A DNA stretch of 64,000 bases from Stutzerimonas stutzeri (GCF_002890895.1 NZ_POUL01000014.1:1-64000), one strand, 5' to 3'. Numbered from the stretch's first letter, positions 18,152 to 27,271 are shown. The notes: generated by a model from the letters alone, not told the origin. Translations and numbers: made by a program.

Positions 18152-18556
18152 ATGAAAGCCCACCTCATCGCGCTCGCCTGCTGCCTGAGCCTGCCAGCGC
18201 TAGCTGGTTCCGAACATCCTCTGCTGGCCGGCTACGCCGCGCAAGCCCGTCAGCAGGATTCGAACTTCAACGGCTTTTCCACCGAGCGCGGCAAGGCGCT
18301 GTACTTCGCCGAGGAGCAGCGCAACGGCAAGACCATGAGCTGCACCACCTGCCACACTGCCGACCCGCGCCAACCCGGCAAGACGCCCGCTCACCGCAAG
18401 GTCGATCCGCTGGCGCCGGCCGCCAATCCCGAGCGCTTCACCGACCTGAAGAAAGTTGAAAAGTGGTTCCGCCGCAACTGCGACGACGTTTTCGCCCGCG
18501 AATGCACGGCGCAAGAAAAAGGCGACTTCATCAGCTGGATCGACAGCATCAAATAG
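18152..18556 (+). CDS. SHP-type monohaem cytochrome c (DUF1924)
   Basis: A 134-residue secreted cytochrome c. Signal peptide MKAHLIALACCLSLPALA is followed by one haem-binding CTTCH (residues 64-68). The C-terminal 'WFRRNCDDVFARECTAQEKGDFISWIDS' is the hallmark of the sphaeroides haem protein family, in which an asparagine (likely Asn109 here) is the labile axial ligand and allows O2 or NO binding. A strong TGGAGG precedes the start. It is followed 9 bases later by the dihaem cytochrome, its known electron donor in other species. Confidence 0.85.
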   Translation: MKAHLIALACCLSLPALAGSEHPLLAGYAAQARQQDSNFNGFSTERGKALYFAEEQRNGKTMSCTTCHTADPRQPGKTPAHRKVDPLAPAANPERFTDLKKVEKWFRRNCDDVFARECTAQEKGDFISWIDSIK

Positions 18557-18565
18557 GAGCGCGCC

Positions 18566-19087
18566 ATGAAGATCGCATCCATCGTGGCCGTCGCCGGGCT
18601 GACGTCCGCCCTGGCACTGACCGGTTTCAGCCTTGCCGATGACAACGACCATGATCACCAGAGCTACAAGCGCCCCAAGCGCCTGGCGGTGCCGAGCGAC
18701 GCATCACTGGTATGGAAGGAGGAATGCGCCGCCTGTCACATGCTCTACCCGCCGGGCCTGCTGCCGGCCGAGGCCTGGCGCCAGCAAATGCAGACGCTTG
18801 ATGAGCATTACGGCAGCAATGCCACGCTTGACCCCGAACAGGAGCGCGAGATCCTCGACTTCCTGCTGCGTGCGTCGGAGAGCAACCGCTTGCCGGTGGA
18901 ACGCTCGTCGACTGCTGGCGAGCCGCCACGCATCAGCCAGACCCGCTGGTTCGAACGCAAGCACGACGAGGTCAGCGAAGCCAAGTTCGCACGGGAGTCC
19001 GTTGGCGGTCGCGCCAACTGCGTGGCCTGCCACCGCGACGCCGAGCGCGGCGACTTCGATGACGACAAGGTGAAGATCCCGCGTTGA
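18566..19087 (+). CDS. Dihaem cytochrome c (DHC-like)
   Basis: A 173-residue periplasmic cytochrome with an N-terminal signal sequence and two haem-binding sites, CAACH (54-58) and CVACH (152-156). The order SHP-DHC with a cytochrome b561-type partner next door is the arrangement described in Rhodobacter and Shewanella. DHC probably passes electrons from the membrane haem b to SHP. GGAGC lies just before the ATG. The gene ends 58 bases before the convergent membrane transferase gene. Confidence 0.85.
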   Translation: MKIASIVAVAGLTSALALTGFSLADDNDHDHQSYKRPKRLAVPSDASLVWKEECAACHMLYPPGLLPAEAWRQQMQTLDEHYGSNATLDPEQEREILDFLLRASESNRLPVERSSTAGEPPRISQTRWFERKHDEVSEAKFARESVGGRANCVACHRDAERGDFDDDKVKIPR

Positions 19088-19145
19088 GCGCCACCCCCTT
19101 TTCCATAAAGCCAAGCCGTAAGTCGTTTGTCACCGGAACATCGGC

Positions 19146-21311
19146 TCAGCCTTCGGTCGCCTGGCGCACCAGGATCGGCGGCCTGGACGACTCTGCCGGC
19201 ACCACCGCTCTGGCCAGCGGAACACCGCCGGGCACTGCCCCGCGCTCACGATCCGCGCTGCGATTGCCCAGCAGACTGGCCGTCGCAGTCTGCAGGTAGG
19301 CTTCCAGTTGGCGCTGCAACTGTGCCGTATCGCTATCCGGCGCAAGACGCTCGCCGTGCGGGTTGGCGCCCAGACGATAGCGATAGAGTCGCGCCGATTG
19401 TTCCTTCGGCTGCACCAGCACGCGGTCGCCGCGAATCATCGCCACCGTCTGGTCGCTGCCCGAGGGTTTAATGATGCCGAAGCCGGGGTCGTTCGCCGCC
19501 AGGCTGAGCAGATCGCGCCCCCAGCACTGGTGCCGGACCTCGCCACCAAGCCGGCCCATGATGGTCGGCACCACGTCGACCTGCGTCCCGACCACATCAC
19601 GACGGCTGCCGAAACGCTCGGTAATGCCCGGCGCAATCAACAGCAGCGGCACGTTGAAGCGGAACAGGTCCATCTCGGTCACCTCCTCCGGCACCCCGAA
19701 GCCGTGGTCGCCGACCACCACGAACAGCGTCTGTGCGTACCAGGGCTCGCCACGCACCCTGTCGAAGAATTGCCCCAGCGCCCAGTCCGAATAGCGCATC
19801 GCGGTCAGGTGCTGATCCAGATTGCCATGCCCCTGTACCGGAGCGACCGGCAGCTGTTCCGGCAGCGCATAGGGCGTGTGGTTGGACAGTGTCTGCAGCA
19901 GCGCATAGAACGGTTTGCCGCGGTCCAGCTGACCCAGCTCCTCGGCCGCGCGGGCGAACATGTCCTGATCGGAGACGCCCCAGGTCGGATCCGCGACGAC
20001 CGGATCGACGTAGTCTCCACGGCCGATGAAGCGGGTCATGCCCTGATTGCTGAAGAAGCCGGACTGGTTGTCCCAGGCGAAATCGCCGTTGTAGACATAG
20101 ACGTCGTTGAACTGCCGCGCGCTGAGCAGTTGCGGCAAGCCGGAGAAACGGTTGCCGCCCTCAGGCGTCTGCATCAGGTACTCGAAGCCCGGCAGGTTGG
20201 GGAAGCAGGCCATGCTGGCGAACATGCCCTGGTGAGTGTGCGTCCCGTTGGCGAAGAAGCGGCTGAATAGCAGACCATCCTCAGCAAGCCGGTCGAAATT
20301 GGGTGTGATGCCTTCCCCGCTGCCCAGCGCGCCGACGAAGCGCCCGGCGAAGCTTTCCATCAGGATCACCACCACATTGCGCACCGGCAGCTGCCCGTCC
20401 ACTGGCGGCCGGAAATCGCGGCGTACCGGCGCCAGCTCGGCATCCACCAGTTGGTCGTTGTCGGTCAGCAACAGCTCACGGGTGATCGACTGCGCCTGAT
20501 CGCTCGGAAGCGTCGCCTTCCAGCTGTTGTCGCGGTGGCTGGACAAGCGGTTCCTGGCGGCATCATAGAGCGACAGTGTCGCATTCAGACCGAGGTGATT
20601 GGCGAACATCGATTCGGTAGTGAAGGCATCGCCCCAGCGCAGCGGCGGCCCCTGGCGCAACGTCCCGCGCGCGGCCACCACGCAGACCAGCACCAGCAGG
20701 GTGAAGACTGCCGTGCGGGTATACCAAGCCGCGCCGCCGCGGCTCGCGCTGGTCGAATGAAGCACCGGCGCACCTCGGGTCAGCCGCTCCAGCCACCGGA
20801 ACAGGGCGAACATCGCTGCGCTCACCACGCCCCAGGCCGCCAGCAGCTGCAGCACCGGGAAGCCGTGCCAAAGCATGCTCAGCACGGTGGCCGGATCTTC
20901 CTGCAGGTACTGGAATACCAGGCTATTGAGGCGCTGATGAAACTCGCGATAGAAGTTCAGCTCGATCAACCCGAGTAGGATAGCCAGGCTGGCGCACACA
21001 CTGACCCACAGCCGCAGCAGCCCGCGGGCGGCCATCACGCGCACGCTCAGCACGCCGAGCAGCAGCGGTAGCAGGATGTATACCGTCACCCGCAGGTCGA
21101 AGCGCAGGCCGTTGCCGAATGCCTCGAAAAAACTGCCCAGCGGTGTGCTGCCGATCAGCTCGCGGTTGAACAGCAGCAGCCCCAGGCGCAACAGAGCAAA
21201 CAACGCCAGCAAGGCCAGCGCACTGGCAGACGTGAACCGCAGGTGCGCAGCCAAGCCATAGAAACCGGGCAGCGGGCGCTGTCGACCGGGTCGCCGCATT
21301 GAGGAAAGCAT
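19146..21311 (-). CDS. LtaS/OpgB-like membrane transferase of the sulfatase superfamily
   Basis: A 721-residue inner-membrane protein with about five N-terminal transmembrane segments (residues about 20-180), then a periplasmic alkaline-phosphatase-fold domain. 'VVVILMESFAGRFVG' supplies the first metal ligand, and the threonine in 'NGTHTHQGMFASMACFP' is the likely nucleophile, as in lipoteichoic-acid synthase. Such enzymes move phosphoglycerol or phosphoethanolamine from phospholipid to an acceptor and leave diacylglycerol. It lies 12 bases after dgkA, which could recycle that diacylglycerol. The acceptor is unknown (osmoregulated glucan or LPS). The start at 21311 has AAGGAC 7 bases upstream. 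Confidence 0.8.
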   Translation of the reverse strand: MLSSMRRPGRQRPLPGFYGLAAHLRFTSASALALLALFALLRLGLLLFNRELIGSTPLGSFFEAFGNGLRFDLRVTVYILLPLLLGVLSVRVMAARGLLRLWVSVCASLAILLGLIELNFYREFHQRLNSLVFQYLQEDPATVLSMLWHGFPVLQLLAAWGVVSAAMFALFRWLERLTRGAPVLHSTSASRGGAAWYTRTAVFTLLVLVCVVAARGTLRQGPPLRWGDAFTTESMFANHLGLNATLSLYDAARNRLSSHRDNSWKATLPSDQAQSITRELLLTDNDQLVDAELAPVRRDFRPPVDGQLPVRNVVVILMESFAGRFVGALGSGEGITPNFDRLAEDGLLFSRFFANGTHTHQGMFASMACFPNLPGFEYLMQTPEGGNRFSGLPQLLSARQFNDVYVYNGDFAWDNQSGFFSNQGMTRFIGRGDYVDPVVADPTWGVSDQDMFARAAEELGQLDRGKPFYALLQTLSNHTPYALPEQLPVAPVQGHGNLDQHLTAMRYSDWALGQFFDRVRGEPWYAQTLFVVVGDHGFGVPEEVTEMDLFRFNVPLLLIAPGITERFGSRRDVVGTQVDVVPTIMGRLGGEVRHQCWGRDLLSLAANDPGFGIIKPSGSDQTVAMIRGDRVLVQPKEQSARLYRYRLGANPHGERLAPDSDTAQLQRQLEAYLQTATASLLGNRSADRERGAVPGGVPLARAVVPAESSRPPILVRQATEG

Positions 21312-21323
21312 GGGGTACGTCCT

Positions 21324-21749
21324 TCAGGGAATCAGAATCACGGCCCAGACCAGGCCGATCAGGCACAGCGCCAGCAGTTGCGCGGCGCTGCCCATATCCT
21401 TGGCCTGTTTGGAAAGCGGGTGCAGTTCGAGGGAGATGCGATCGACCGTCGCCTCGATGGCCGAGTTGAGCAGTTCGATGATAAGGCCGAGAAATACCAC
21501 GGCGATCAGCACCGCACGTTCGACGCGGCTGACATCGAACAGAAACGCCAAAGGAATCAGCAGCAGATTCAGCAGCACCAGCTGGCGGAATGCCGCTTCG
21601 CCCATATAAGCGGCCTTGAGACCTGCCGCCGAATAGCCGGAGGCGTACCAGATCCGCGCCAGTCCGCTGCGACCCTTCAGCGCCGCACCGTCAACTGGCA
21701 CGTCAACGCCGCTTATGGCATCGGTAACCACGCAAGTCGGCTCAGACAT
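21324..21749 (-). CDS. dgkA: Diacylglycerol kinase
   Basis: Phosphorylates diacylglycerol to phosphatidic acid in the inner membrane. The C-terminal 110 residues form the three-helix prokaryotic DgkA core with the signature 'ELLNSAIEATVDRIS' near residues 90-104. At 141 residues it is a little longer than the E. coli enzyme because of an N-terminal extension starting MSEPTCVV. The ATG at 21749 overlaps the preceding kinase gene by 8 bases. Between an LPS-kinase-like gene and a diacylglycerol-producing transferase, it fits an envelope-remodelling operon. Confidence 0.92.
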   Translation of the reverse strand: MSEPTCVVTDAISGVDVPVDGAALKGRSGLARIWYASGYSAAGLKAAYMGEAAFRQLVLLNLLLIPLAFLFDVSRVERAVLIAVVFLGLIIELLNSAIEATVDRISLELHPLSKQAKDMGSAAQLLALCLIGLVWAVILIP

Positions 21750-22458
21750 CGCAGTGCAACTCGCTGAAGGTGCGGTGGGCGGCCAGCAATCGTTGCCAGT
21801 CCAGTTCAGGCATGGCCTGGCGATGACGTCTGAGCTGGCGCAGGTCATGCCGTGCCGCGGCGCTGCGACGAAGCCGGCGACGGCTCTTCTCCAGATCGAG
21901 CAGGGCAACCTCGACTCCAGCCGCGTCACCTTCGCCGTGAACCTTGACGAAAATGTGCTTGGGATAGCAGCAACCATGCTGCCAATGCGCCTGATGGATG
22001 CACCCGAGGCTAATGCCGACCGCAGCCAGCATGCGTTCCTGTACCGCCGTACCAAAGCGCTCGCCCAGGCCCTGTTGATACCAGTCTTCCAGGCTGATGA
22101 AGCCTTCCAGTTCCGCCGTCACCAGCAGCGCCTGCCACTGGCCGGCCAGTTGCCGGGTGCCGCAGTAGACAACTTCGGGTACCCGCACGCCGAGTCGGCC
22201 GATGGCCTGTAGCGCCTGAAGTTCACGCAGCACCGTGGGCCTGCCGAACGGATGCAGCCACGAGCGATACAGATGGCCGATCTGGCGTTTGCAGTACAGC
22301 AGTGGCTGCTGCGGATCGCGCAGCCGTATCCGTTGCACACCGCTTTCGCCGGCGCGGCGCTGATTGGGCTCCTCGACCCATTCGCCCTGGGTGTTCCACC
22401 AGCGTTGAAAGGTGCTGGTGCTCGCTTCACGAGCCGGCAATACGAGTGGTCGGCTCAT
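21742..22458 (-). CDS. InaA/WaaP-family lipopolysaccharide kinase-like protein
   Basis: A 238-residue protein kinase-fold enzyme of the InaA/WaaP/KdkA type, which adds phosphate to LPS core sugars. Visible hallmarks are 'YCKRQIGHLYRSWLHPFGRPTVLRELQAL' (lysine and glutamate of the N-lobe), 'ISLGCIHQAHWQHGCCYPKHIFVK' as the catalytic loop and 'VALLDLEKSRRR' as the metal-binding DLE. It starts 2 bases after the upstream methyltransferase stop, and a GGGGGTG lies before the ATG. In other pseudomonads a homologue with a methyltransferase partner follows colRS, which supports the name. Confidence 0.84.
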   Translation of the reverse strand: MSRPLVLPAREASTSTFQRWWNTQGEWVEEPNQRRAGESGVQRIRLRDPQQPLLYCKRQIGHLYRSWLHPFGRPTVLRELQALQAIGRLGVRVPEVVYCGTRQLAGQWQALLVTAELEGFISLEDWYQQGLGERFGTAVQERMLAAVGISLGCIHQAHWQHGCCYPKHIFVKVHGEGDAAGVEVALLDLEKSRRRLRRSAAARHDLRQLRRHRQAMPELDWQRLLAAHRTFSELHCDV

Positions 22459-22460
22459 GC

Positions 22461-23147
22461 TCACCCCCGCTTGCGCAGCACGTAGACCCGCCACATGGCG
22501 TAGCCCGGAAGGAAGTCACTGCGATCGAGGATATCGAAGCCGGCCTCGGCGAATTCCGCCTCGATCACTGAACGCTCGACAACGAAGCGGTTCTGGTTGT
22601 CCTTCGCCGGCCGACGACGCTCCAGGCGCTTGCGCTTCCAGGCCTTGTAGTTGCCATCGACCCACAGCGAGACGATCAGCGTGTCGCGTGTGACGCGGTG
22701 GAATTCGCGCAGCATCGCCAGCCGGTGCGCCGGATCGGCGATGTGGTGCAGCAGGCGCATGCAGAAGATGCTGTCTACCGCGTTGTCGCCCATGTCGATG
22801 GCGAAGGCCGAGGTCTGAAAGCTCTCGACCCGATAAAGGATCTCGCGCGGCTGCGCAGCCTCGGCAATCGCCAGCATGTCAGCCGAGTTGTCGGCGGCAA
22901 AGATCATCCGGCTCGGGTGCTCGGCCAGCAGCGGCCAGAAGCGCCCGGCGCCGCACGGCAGGTCGAGTACCAGATCGGGGTCGCCGGCGATCTTCAGCGC
23001 GCGCCGCGCCATCTGCTCATCACGCCAGTGCGACAGGCGCCGGGCAGGGCCGTCATGGTGTTTATGCAGGTATTCGTAGGCGTGCTGGCGGTCGTACTTG
23101 CGCGAGAACTCCAGTTCGATGGGGCTCGATGTCGTCATGGCGGGCAT
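22461..23147 (-). CDS. Class I SAM-dependent methyltransferase downstream of colRS (WarA-like)
   Basis: A 228-residue cytoplasmic methyltransferase with motif I 'LVLDLPCGAGRFWPLLAEH' and later 'DSIFCMRLLHHIADPAHRLAMLREFHRV'. Homologues beside colRS in Pseudomonas, such as WarA of P. aeruginosa, are reported to affect LPS. It is first of four genes (methyltransferase, kinase, dgkA, transferase) behind a sequence matching the ColR consensus. Start choice is between ATGs at 23147 and 23138, neither with a strong ribosome site. The substrate is unproven. Confidence 0.82.
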   Translation of the reverse strand: MPAMTTSSPIELEFSRKYDRQHAYEYLHKHHDGPARRLSHWRDEQMARRALKIAGDPDLVLDLPCGAGRFWPLLAEHPSRMIFAADNSADMLAIAEAAQPREILYRVESFQTSAFAIDMGDNAVDSIFCMRLLHHIADPAHRLAMLREFHRVTRDTLIVSLWVDGNYKAWKRKRLERRRPAKDNQNRFVVERSVIEAEFAEAGFDILDRSDFLPGYAMWRVYVLRKRG

Positions 23148-23172
23148 TCCGATAGGTAACGAAACACCACGC

Positions 23173-23223
23173 TATCGAGACGCGCATCAAGGCTCTGTCA
23201 AATGGATGTGAAAAAAACGTCAA
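23173..23223 (-). promoter_or_regulatory. ColR-type operator with promoter
   Basis: On the minus strand TTGACGTTTTTTTCAC (23223-23208) fits the ColR consensus YYNASNNYTTTTTCAC (recalled from P. putida work) at every position. It overlaps the colS stop codon. Six bases farther on is a perfect -35 TTGACA (23201-23196), then 17 bases and a -10-like TCGATA (23178-23173). This predicts ColR-controlled transcription of the four-gene operon starting at 23147. Confidence 0.72.
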
Positions 23224-24494
23224 ACGCCATCGCTTTTCAGACGCACCTGGAAGCAGCTGCCCTTGGGCTCGCAAGGGGCTACACCCACTGACCACCCCTG
23301 ATGTGTGCAGATACGCTTGACCAGCGACAGCCCTAACCCCAGGCCCTCCCCCCGGCTGTCGGCGCCGCGCACGAAGGGCTGGAACATGCGTTCCTGCTGC
23401 TCCAGCGGAATGCCCATGCCAGTGTCTTCGACGCGAAAGCCGGCGTTTTCGAGAATCAGCCGCACCGAGCCGCTGTCGGTGTAATGCAGGGCATTGCGCA
23501 GCAGATTGGACATCACCGAGCCAAGCAGCGTGAGGTTGTATTCGCCGCTGTCCTCGCCTTCGCTGACCACATTGAACGTCAGCCCCTTTTCAAGAAACAG
23601 CGGCGCCCAGCGCTCGCTCTGCTCCTGCGCCACGCTGCGCAGGCTGGCGGTGCCGGCAAAGGCGGTCTGCTCCGGCCGGGTCCGCGCCAGCATCAGGAAC
23701 GTCTGCACCAGCTCGTGCATTTCCTGCGCGGCGCGCTCGATGCGCTGGGCCTGGGTACGCGACTTTTCCGGTAGCTCGGTCTGATCGAGCAGTTCGCAGG
23801 CGCCGAGGATGACCATCAGAGGGGTGCGCAGCTCATGGCTGACATCGCTGGTGAACAGCCGCTCGCGCTCCAGGCTCTGGCGCAGTTGGCCAAGGGTACT
23901 GTCGAACGCCGCCGCCACATGGCCGACCTCGTCGTCCGGATATTGCAACGCCAGTGGTGGCGCCAGCGGATGCAGCTGATCGCGATGACGAACCTGCTGC
24001 GCCAGGCGTGACAGCGGGGCCATGACTTTCCTCGCCATCAACCAGCCAAGCCCCCAGGCACCAAGGATGCTCAGCACGAATCCGGCCAGCACCACCATGA
24101 ACAATGCGTTCTCGCGCGCCTCGAATTCATGCTGTTCCTCGACCAGCAGATACTTGGCGCCGTCGATTTCGCGTTGATAGACGTAGTAGGCATCCTCGTT
24201 ACGGACCAGCTCGGTGAACCCATCGGCGAGTCCCCTGAACGCCTCGGGAATGGCGTAGCCAGGCAGGTTCGAGGCGAAGAATCGGGTGACCGCGTCGAGC
24301 CGTGGTGCGTCCCCGTGCACCAGGACGTCATTGAGCACACTGTCCAATTCGTGCCCCAGCTCCTGGGTCACCAGATGCTCCTCGATGAAATGCACGACCG
24401 CGACGATTCCGAGGGAAAAGGTCCCGCTGACCACCAGCGTCATCAGCGTGAAGGCGATGACGATGCGTCGCGCGAAGGGTTGCTTAGCCAGCAT
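23220..24494 (-). CDS. colS: Sensor histidine kinase ColS
   Basis: A 424-residue two-component sensor. Transmembrane segments lie near residues 15-38 and 160-185 and bracket a periplasmic sensor region. Its acidic 'LVEEQHEFEARE' stretch holds E-x-x-E motifs like those that bind iron or zinc in ColS. A HAMP linker follows, then 'FTSDVSHELRTPLMVILGACE' (phosphorylated His) and the ATPase boxes 'GMGIPLEQQERMFQPF' and 'GEGLGLGLSLVKRI'. The ATG at 24494 overlaps colR by 11 bases. An open frame farther upstream lies inside colR and was rejected. It senses metal stress and membrane perturbation in other pseudomonads. Confidence 0.87.
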   Translation of the reverse strand: MLAKQPFARRIVIAFTLMTLVVSGTFSLGIVAVVHFIEEHLVTQELGHELDSVLNDVLVHGDAPRLDAVTRFFASNLPGYAIPEAFRGLADGFTELVRNEDAYYVYQREIDGAKYLLVEEQHEFEARENALFMVVLAGFVLSILGAWGLGWLMARKVMAPLSRLAQQVRHRDQLHPLAPPLALQYPDDEVGHVAAAFDSTLGQLRQSLERERLFTSDVSHELRTPLMVILGACELLDQTELPEKSRTQAQRIERAAQEMHELVQTFLMLARTRPEQTAFAGTASLRSVAQEQSERWAPLFLEKGLTFNVVSEGEDSGEYNLTLLGSVMSNLLRNALHYTDSGSVRLILENAGFRVEDTGMGIPLEQQERMFQPFVRGADSRGEGLGLGLSLVKRICTHQGWSVGVAPCEPKGSCFQVRLKSDGV

Positions 24495-25167
24495 GCTCAG
24501 GCTCCGCGAGACGGAAACCGACGCCATGCACGGTGTGCAGCAGTGGTGCCGCGAACGGCTTGTCGAGTACCTGGCGTAGCTGGTGAATATGGCTGCGCAG
24601 GCTGTCGCTGTCGGGAACATCATTGCCCCAGAGCGCTTCCTCCAACTGCTCGCGCCGTACCACCGCCGGGCTTTTCTGCATGAGGATCGCCAGCAGTTTG
24701 TGGCCGATGGGATTCAATCGCAGCGGCTGCCCGGCGCGGGTTGCCTGGAGGGTATCGAGGTCATAGTGCAGATCACCGACATGCAGTTTGTGTTTGCGCG
24801 AGCCCTGGCTGCGCCGCAGGATCGCCTCGATACGGGCGACCAGCTCCGACAGCGCGAACGGCTTGATCAGGTAGTCGTCGGCGCCGGCACCCAGCCCTTG
24901 CAGCCGATCATTAAGCGCATCACGGGCCGTTAGCATGATGATCGGGGTGTCCCGCCCGGCATCGTCCCGCAGCCGTTTGCAGACCTGCAGCCCATCGATG
25001 CCAGGCAACATGATGTCCAGCACGATCAGGTCGTAGTGCTCGGTGGCAGCCAGATGCAGGCCGCTTAGTCCGTCCTGAGCGCAATCGACCACATAGCCTT
25101 TGAGCTCCAGGTAGTCCAGGACGTTAGCCAGGATGTCGCGGTTGTCTTCGATGACCAGAATGCGCAT
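24484..25167 (-). CDS. colR: Response regulator ColR
   Basis: A 227-residue OmpR-family regulator. The receiver has Asp51 in 'LIVLDIMLPGIDG' and a 'LTARDALNDRLQGLGAGADDYLIKPFALSEL' switch region. The C-terminal winged helix has 'LNPIGHKLLAILMQKSPAVVRREQLEEALWG' and 'LRSHIHQLRQVLDKPF'. It forms an operon with colS. The name rests on similarity as I recall it, on neighbours typical of colRS (methyltransferase, InaA-like kinase), and on a consensus ColR site just downstream. Confidence 0.85.
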   Translation of the reverse strand: MRILVIEDNRDILANVLDYLELKGYVVDCAQDGLSGLHLAATEHYDLIVLDIMLPGIDGLQVCKRLRDDAGRDTPIIMLTARDALNDRLQGLGAGADDYLIKPFALSELVARIEAILRRSQGSRKHKLHVGDLHYDLDTLQATRAGQPLRLNPIGHKLLAILMQKSPAVVRREQLEEALWGNDVPDSDSLRSHIHQLRQVLDKPFAAPLLHTVHGVGFRLAEPEHAG

Positions 25168-25187
25168 ATCGGTTCGCTAGCAGGCAA

Positions 25188-25215
25188 ATGACGGAATTTT
25201 CACGCCCTCTTTACG
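25188..25215 (+). promoter_or_regulatory. Weaker ColR-like site ahead of the second transferase gene
   Basis: ATGACGGAATTTTCAC (25188-25203) matches the recalled ColR consensus at most positions (mismatches at positions 1, 8 and 9). As at the other ColR site, exactly six bases separate it from a -35-like TTTACG (25210-25215). It lies between divergent colR and the transferase gene and points at the latter. Confidence 0.45.
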
Positions 25216-25275
25216 AAGGGCTCACAGGCGGGTGCGCAGACTTCGGCGCGTTCAATCTTGCCTGTGGATCATACG

Positions 25276-27234
25276 ATGACACTCCTGCGCCATGCTCAAC
25301 TTCGTTATCTGTCCCTGCTGCTCGGCCTCTGGCTGGGCATCTTCCTGATCACCCGTAGCGCCCTGCTTTTTGCCCACTGGCAGGAAGCCGCCAGCGGCCC
25401 CATCGGACTATTGCGCGTCTATGGCCTCGGTATGGTCTACGACCTCACTTACCTGGCATTTGCCGCGCTTCCCCTTGGGATTTATCTGCTGCTGTGCCCA
25501 AAACGGGTCTGGGCCAGCCGCTGGCACCGCCGTTGGCTGACGGTGCTGATGGGCCTGAGCCTGTACGCCATGCTGTTCACCGCCGTGGCCGAATGGCTGT
25601 TCTGGGACGAGTTCGGTGTGCGCTTCAACTTCATCGCGGTGGACTATCTGGTCTACTCCGATGAGGTGGTGAACAACATCCTCGAGTCGTACCCGGTCTA
25701 CGCGTTGCTCGCTTTGATCGGGCTGGTGGCATTGATCGCCACTGCCGCGTTGCAGCGCCCACTTAGTCGCGCACTGGAGTCACCGAGCCTACCCTGGCGC
25801 GGACGCGCGACGGCATTCGCCGGACTGCTGGCGACGGCCCTGGGCGCGGGATTGCTCGTGGGTCAGGACTTTCCGCGCGGCACTGGCGGTAATCCGTATC
25901 AGCGCGAGCTGGCGAGCAACGGCCCGTTCCAGTTCTTCGCCGCGTTTCGCAACAATGAGCTGGATTACCAGCAGTTCTACTCGACGTTGCCCGAGGTCGA
26001 CGTTGCCGCAAGCTTGCGCGCTGAGGTGAGCGAGCCCAACGCCCGCTTCATCGGTCAGGACCCGTTGGACATCCGCCGCGTGATCGACAACCCCGGCCAG
26101 CTGCGCAAGCTCAACGTGGTGCTGATCACCGTTGAAAGCCTCAGCGCAAAATACCTCGGCAGCTTTGGCGACACGCGCGGGCTGACGCCCAACCTCGACC
26201 GGCTGCGCCAACAGAGCCTGTTCTTCAACAAGTTCTACGCCACCGGCACCCGCACCGACCGCGGCCTTGAAGCCATCACCCTGTCGGTGCCGCCCACGCC
26301 CGGTCGCTCCATCGTCAAGCGCATCGGCCGTGAAAGCGGTTTCGCCAGCCTCGGCCAACAGCTGCGGGCGCAGGGCTACGACAGCGTGTTTCTTTACGGC
26401 GGGCGCGGTTACTTCGACAACATGAGCGCTTTCTTCAGCGGTAACGGCTATCGCGTAGTGGACCAGAGCAGCGCGGACGAAGCCGACATCCACTTCAAGA
26501 ACGCCTGGGGCATGGCCGACGAGGACCTCTATCAGCTGGCGATTCGCGAGGCGGATGCCGATTACGCCGTCGGCAAGCCTTTTCTCCTGCAGATGATGAC
26601 TACCTCCAACCACCGGCCCTACACCTACCCGGACGGTCGCATCGATATTCCGTCCGGCGAGGGCCGTGAAGGCGCGGTGAAATACACCGACGCGACCATC
26701 GGCGAGTTCCTGCGCAACGCCCAGAGCAAGCCCTGGTTCAAGGACACCCTGTTCATCATCGTCGCCGACCACACGGCAGGCAGCGCGGGCTCGCAGGATC
26801 TGCCGGTCGCCAACTACCACATTCCTCTGTTCATCTACGGGCCGGAACTGGTCGAGCCTCGCGAAATCAACACCCTTGCCAGTCAGATCGACATCGCGCC
26901 AACGCTGCTCGGGCTGCTGAATTTGGACTATGCATCGACCTTTTTCGGCCGCAACCTGCTGCGGGACGACGCCAAACCGGGACGGGCGTTGATCGGGAAC
27001 TACCAGCACCTTGGCCTGTTCGATGGCAAGGACCTGGCCATCCTCAGCCCCCGCCGCTGCGTACGCCGCCACGACGACGCGCTGCAGGCGAGCAACGAGT
27101 CCTCTGCCACGCCGGACGACCCGCTGGTGCGCCGCGACATCGCCTACTACCAGGGCGCCAGTTACGACTACGGCCACGCCCTGCTCGGTTGGAAACGCCC
27201 ACAAACCACCGCCACCCAACTCAGCCAGCGCTGA
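25276..27234 (+). CDS. Second LtaS/OpgB-like membrane transferase (sulfatase superfamily)
   Basis: A 652-residue paralogue in function, though not a close copy, of the gene at 19146. It has five N-terminal membrane segments, then a periplasmic alkaline-phosphatase-fold domain. 'VVLITVESLSAKYLGSFG' gives the first metal ligand, and 'YATGTRTDRGLEAI' holds the likely nucleophilic threonine. The GTRT-RGLEA form resembles the OpgB/MdoB phosphoglycerol transferase branch. 'IIVADHTAG' supplies the second metal site. The ATG at 25276 was taken; a TTG at 25258 is possible. It is followed 37 bases later by a PAP2 phosphatase and is divergent from colR. Confidence 0.82.
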   Translation: MTLLRHAQLRYLSLLLGLWLGIFLITRSALLFAHWQEAASGPIGLLRVYGLGMVYDLTYLAFAALPLGIYLLLCPKRVWASRWHRRWLTVLMGLSLYAMLFTAVAEWLFWDEFGVRFNFIAVDYLVYSDEVVNNILESYPVYALLALIGLVALIATAALQRPLSRALESPSLPWRGRATAFAGLLATALGAGLLVGQDFPRGTGGNPYQRELASNGPFQFFAAFRNNELDYQQFYSTLPEVDVAASLRAEVSEPNARFIGQDPLDIRRVIDNPGQLRKLNVVLITVESLSAKYLGSFGDTRGLTPNLDRLRQQSLFFNKFYATGTRTDRGLEAITLSVPPTPGRSIVKRIGRESGFASLGQQLRAQGYDSVFLYGGRGYFDNMSAFFSGNGYRVVDQSSADEADIHFKNAWGMADEDLYQLAIREADADYAVGKPFLLQMMTTSNHRPYTYPDGRIDIPSGEGREGAVKYTDATIGEFLRNAQSKPWFKDTLFIIVADHTAGSAGSQDLPVANYHIPLFIYGPELVEPREINTLASQIDIAPTLLGLLNLDYASTFFGRNLLRDDAKPGRALIGNYQHLGLFDGKDLAILSPRRCVRRHDDALQASNESSATPDDPLVRRDIAYYQGASYDYGHALLGWKRPQTTATQLSQR

Positions 27235-27271
27235 ACCTGTCGGCGCCCTTCGCGGCGCCTCTGGAGTAAAG

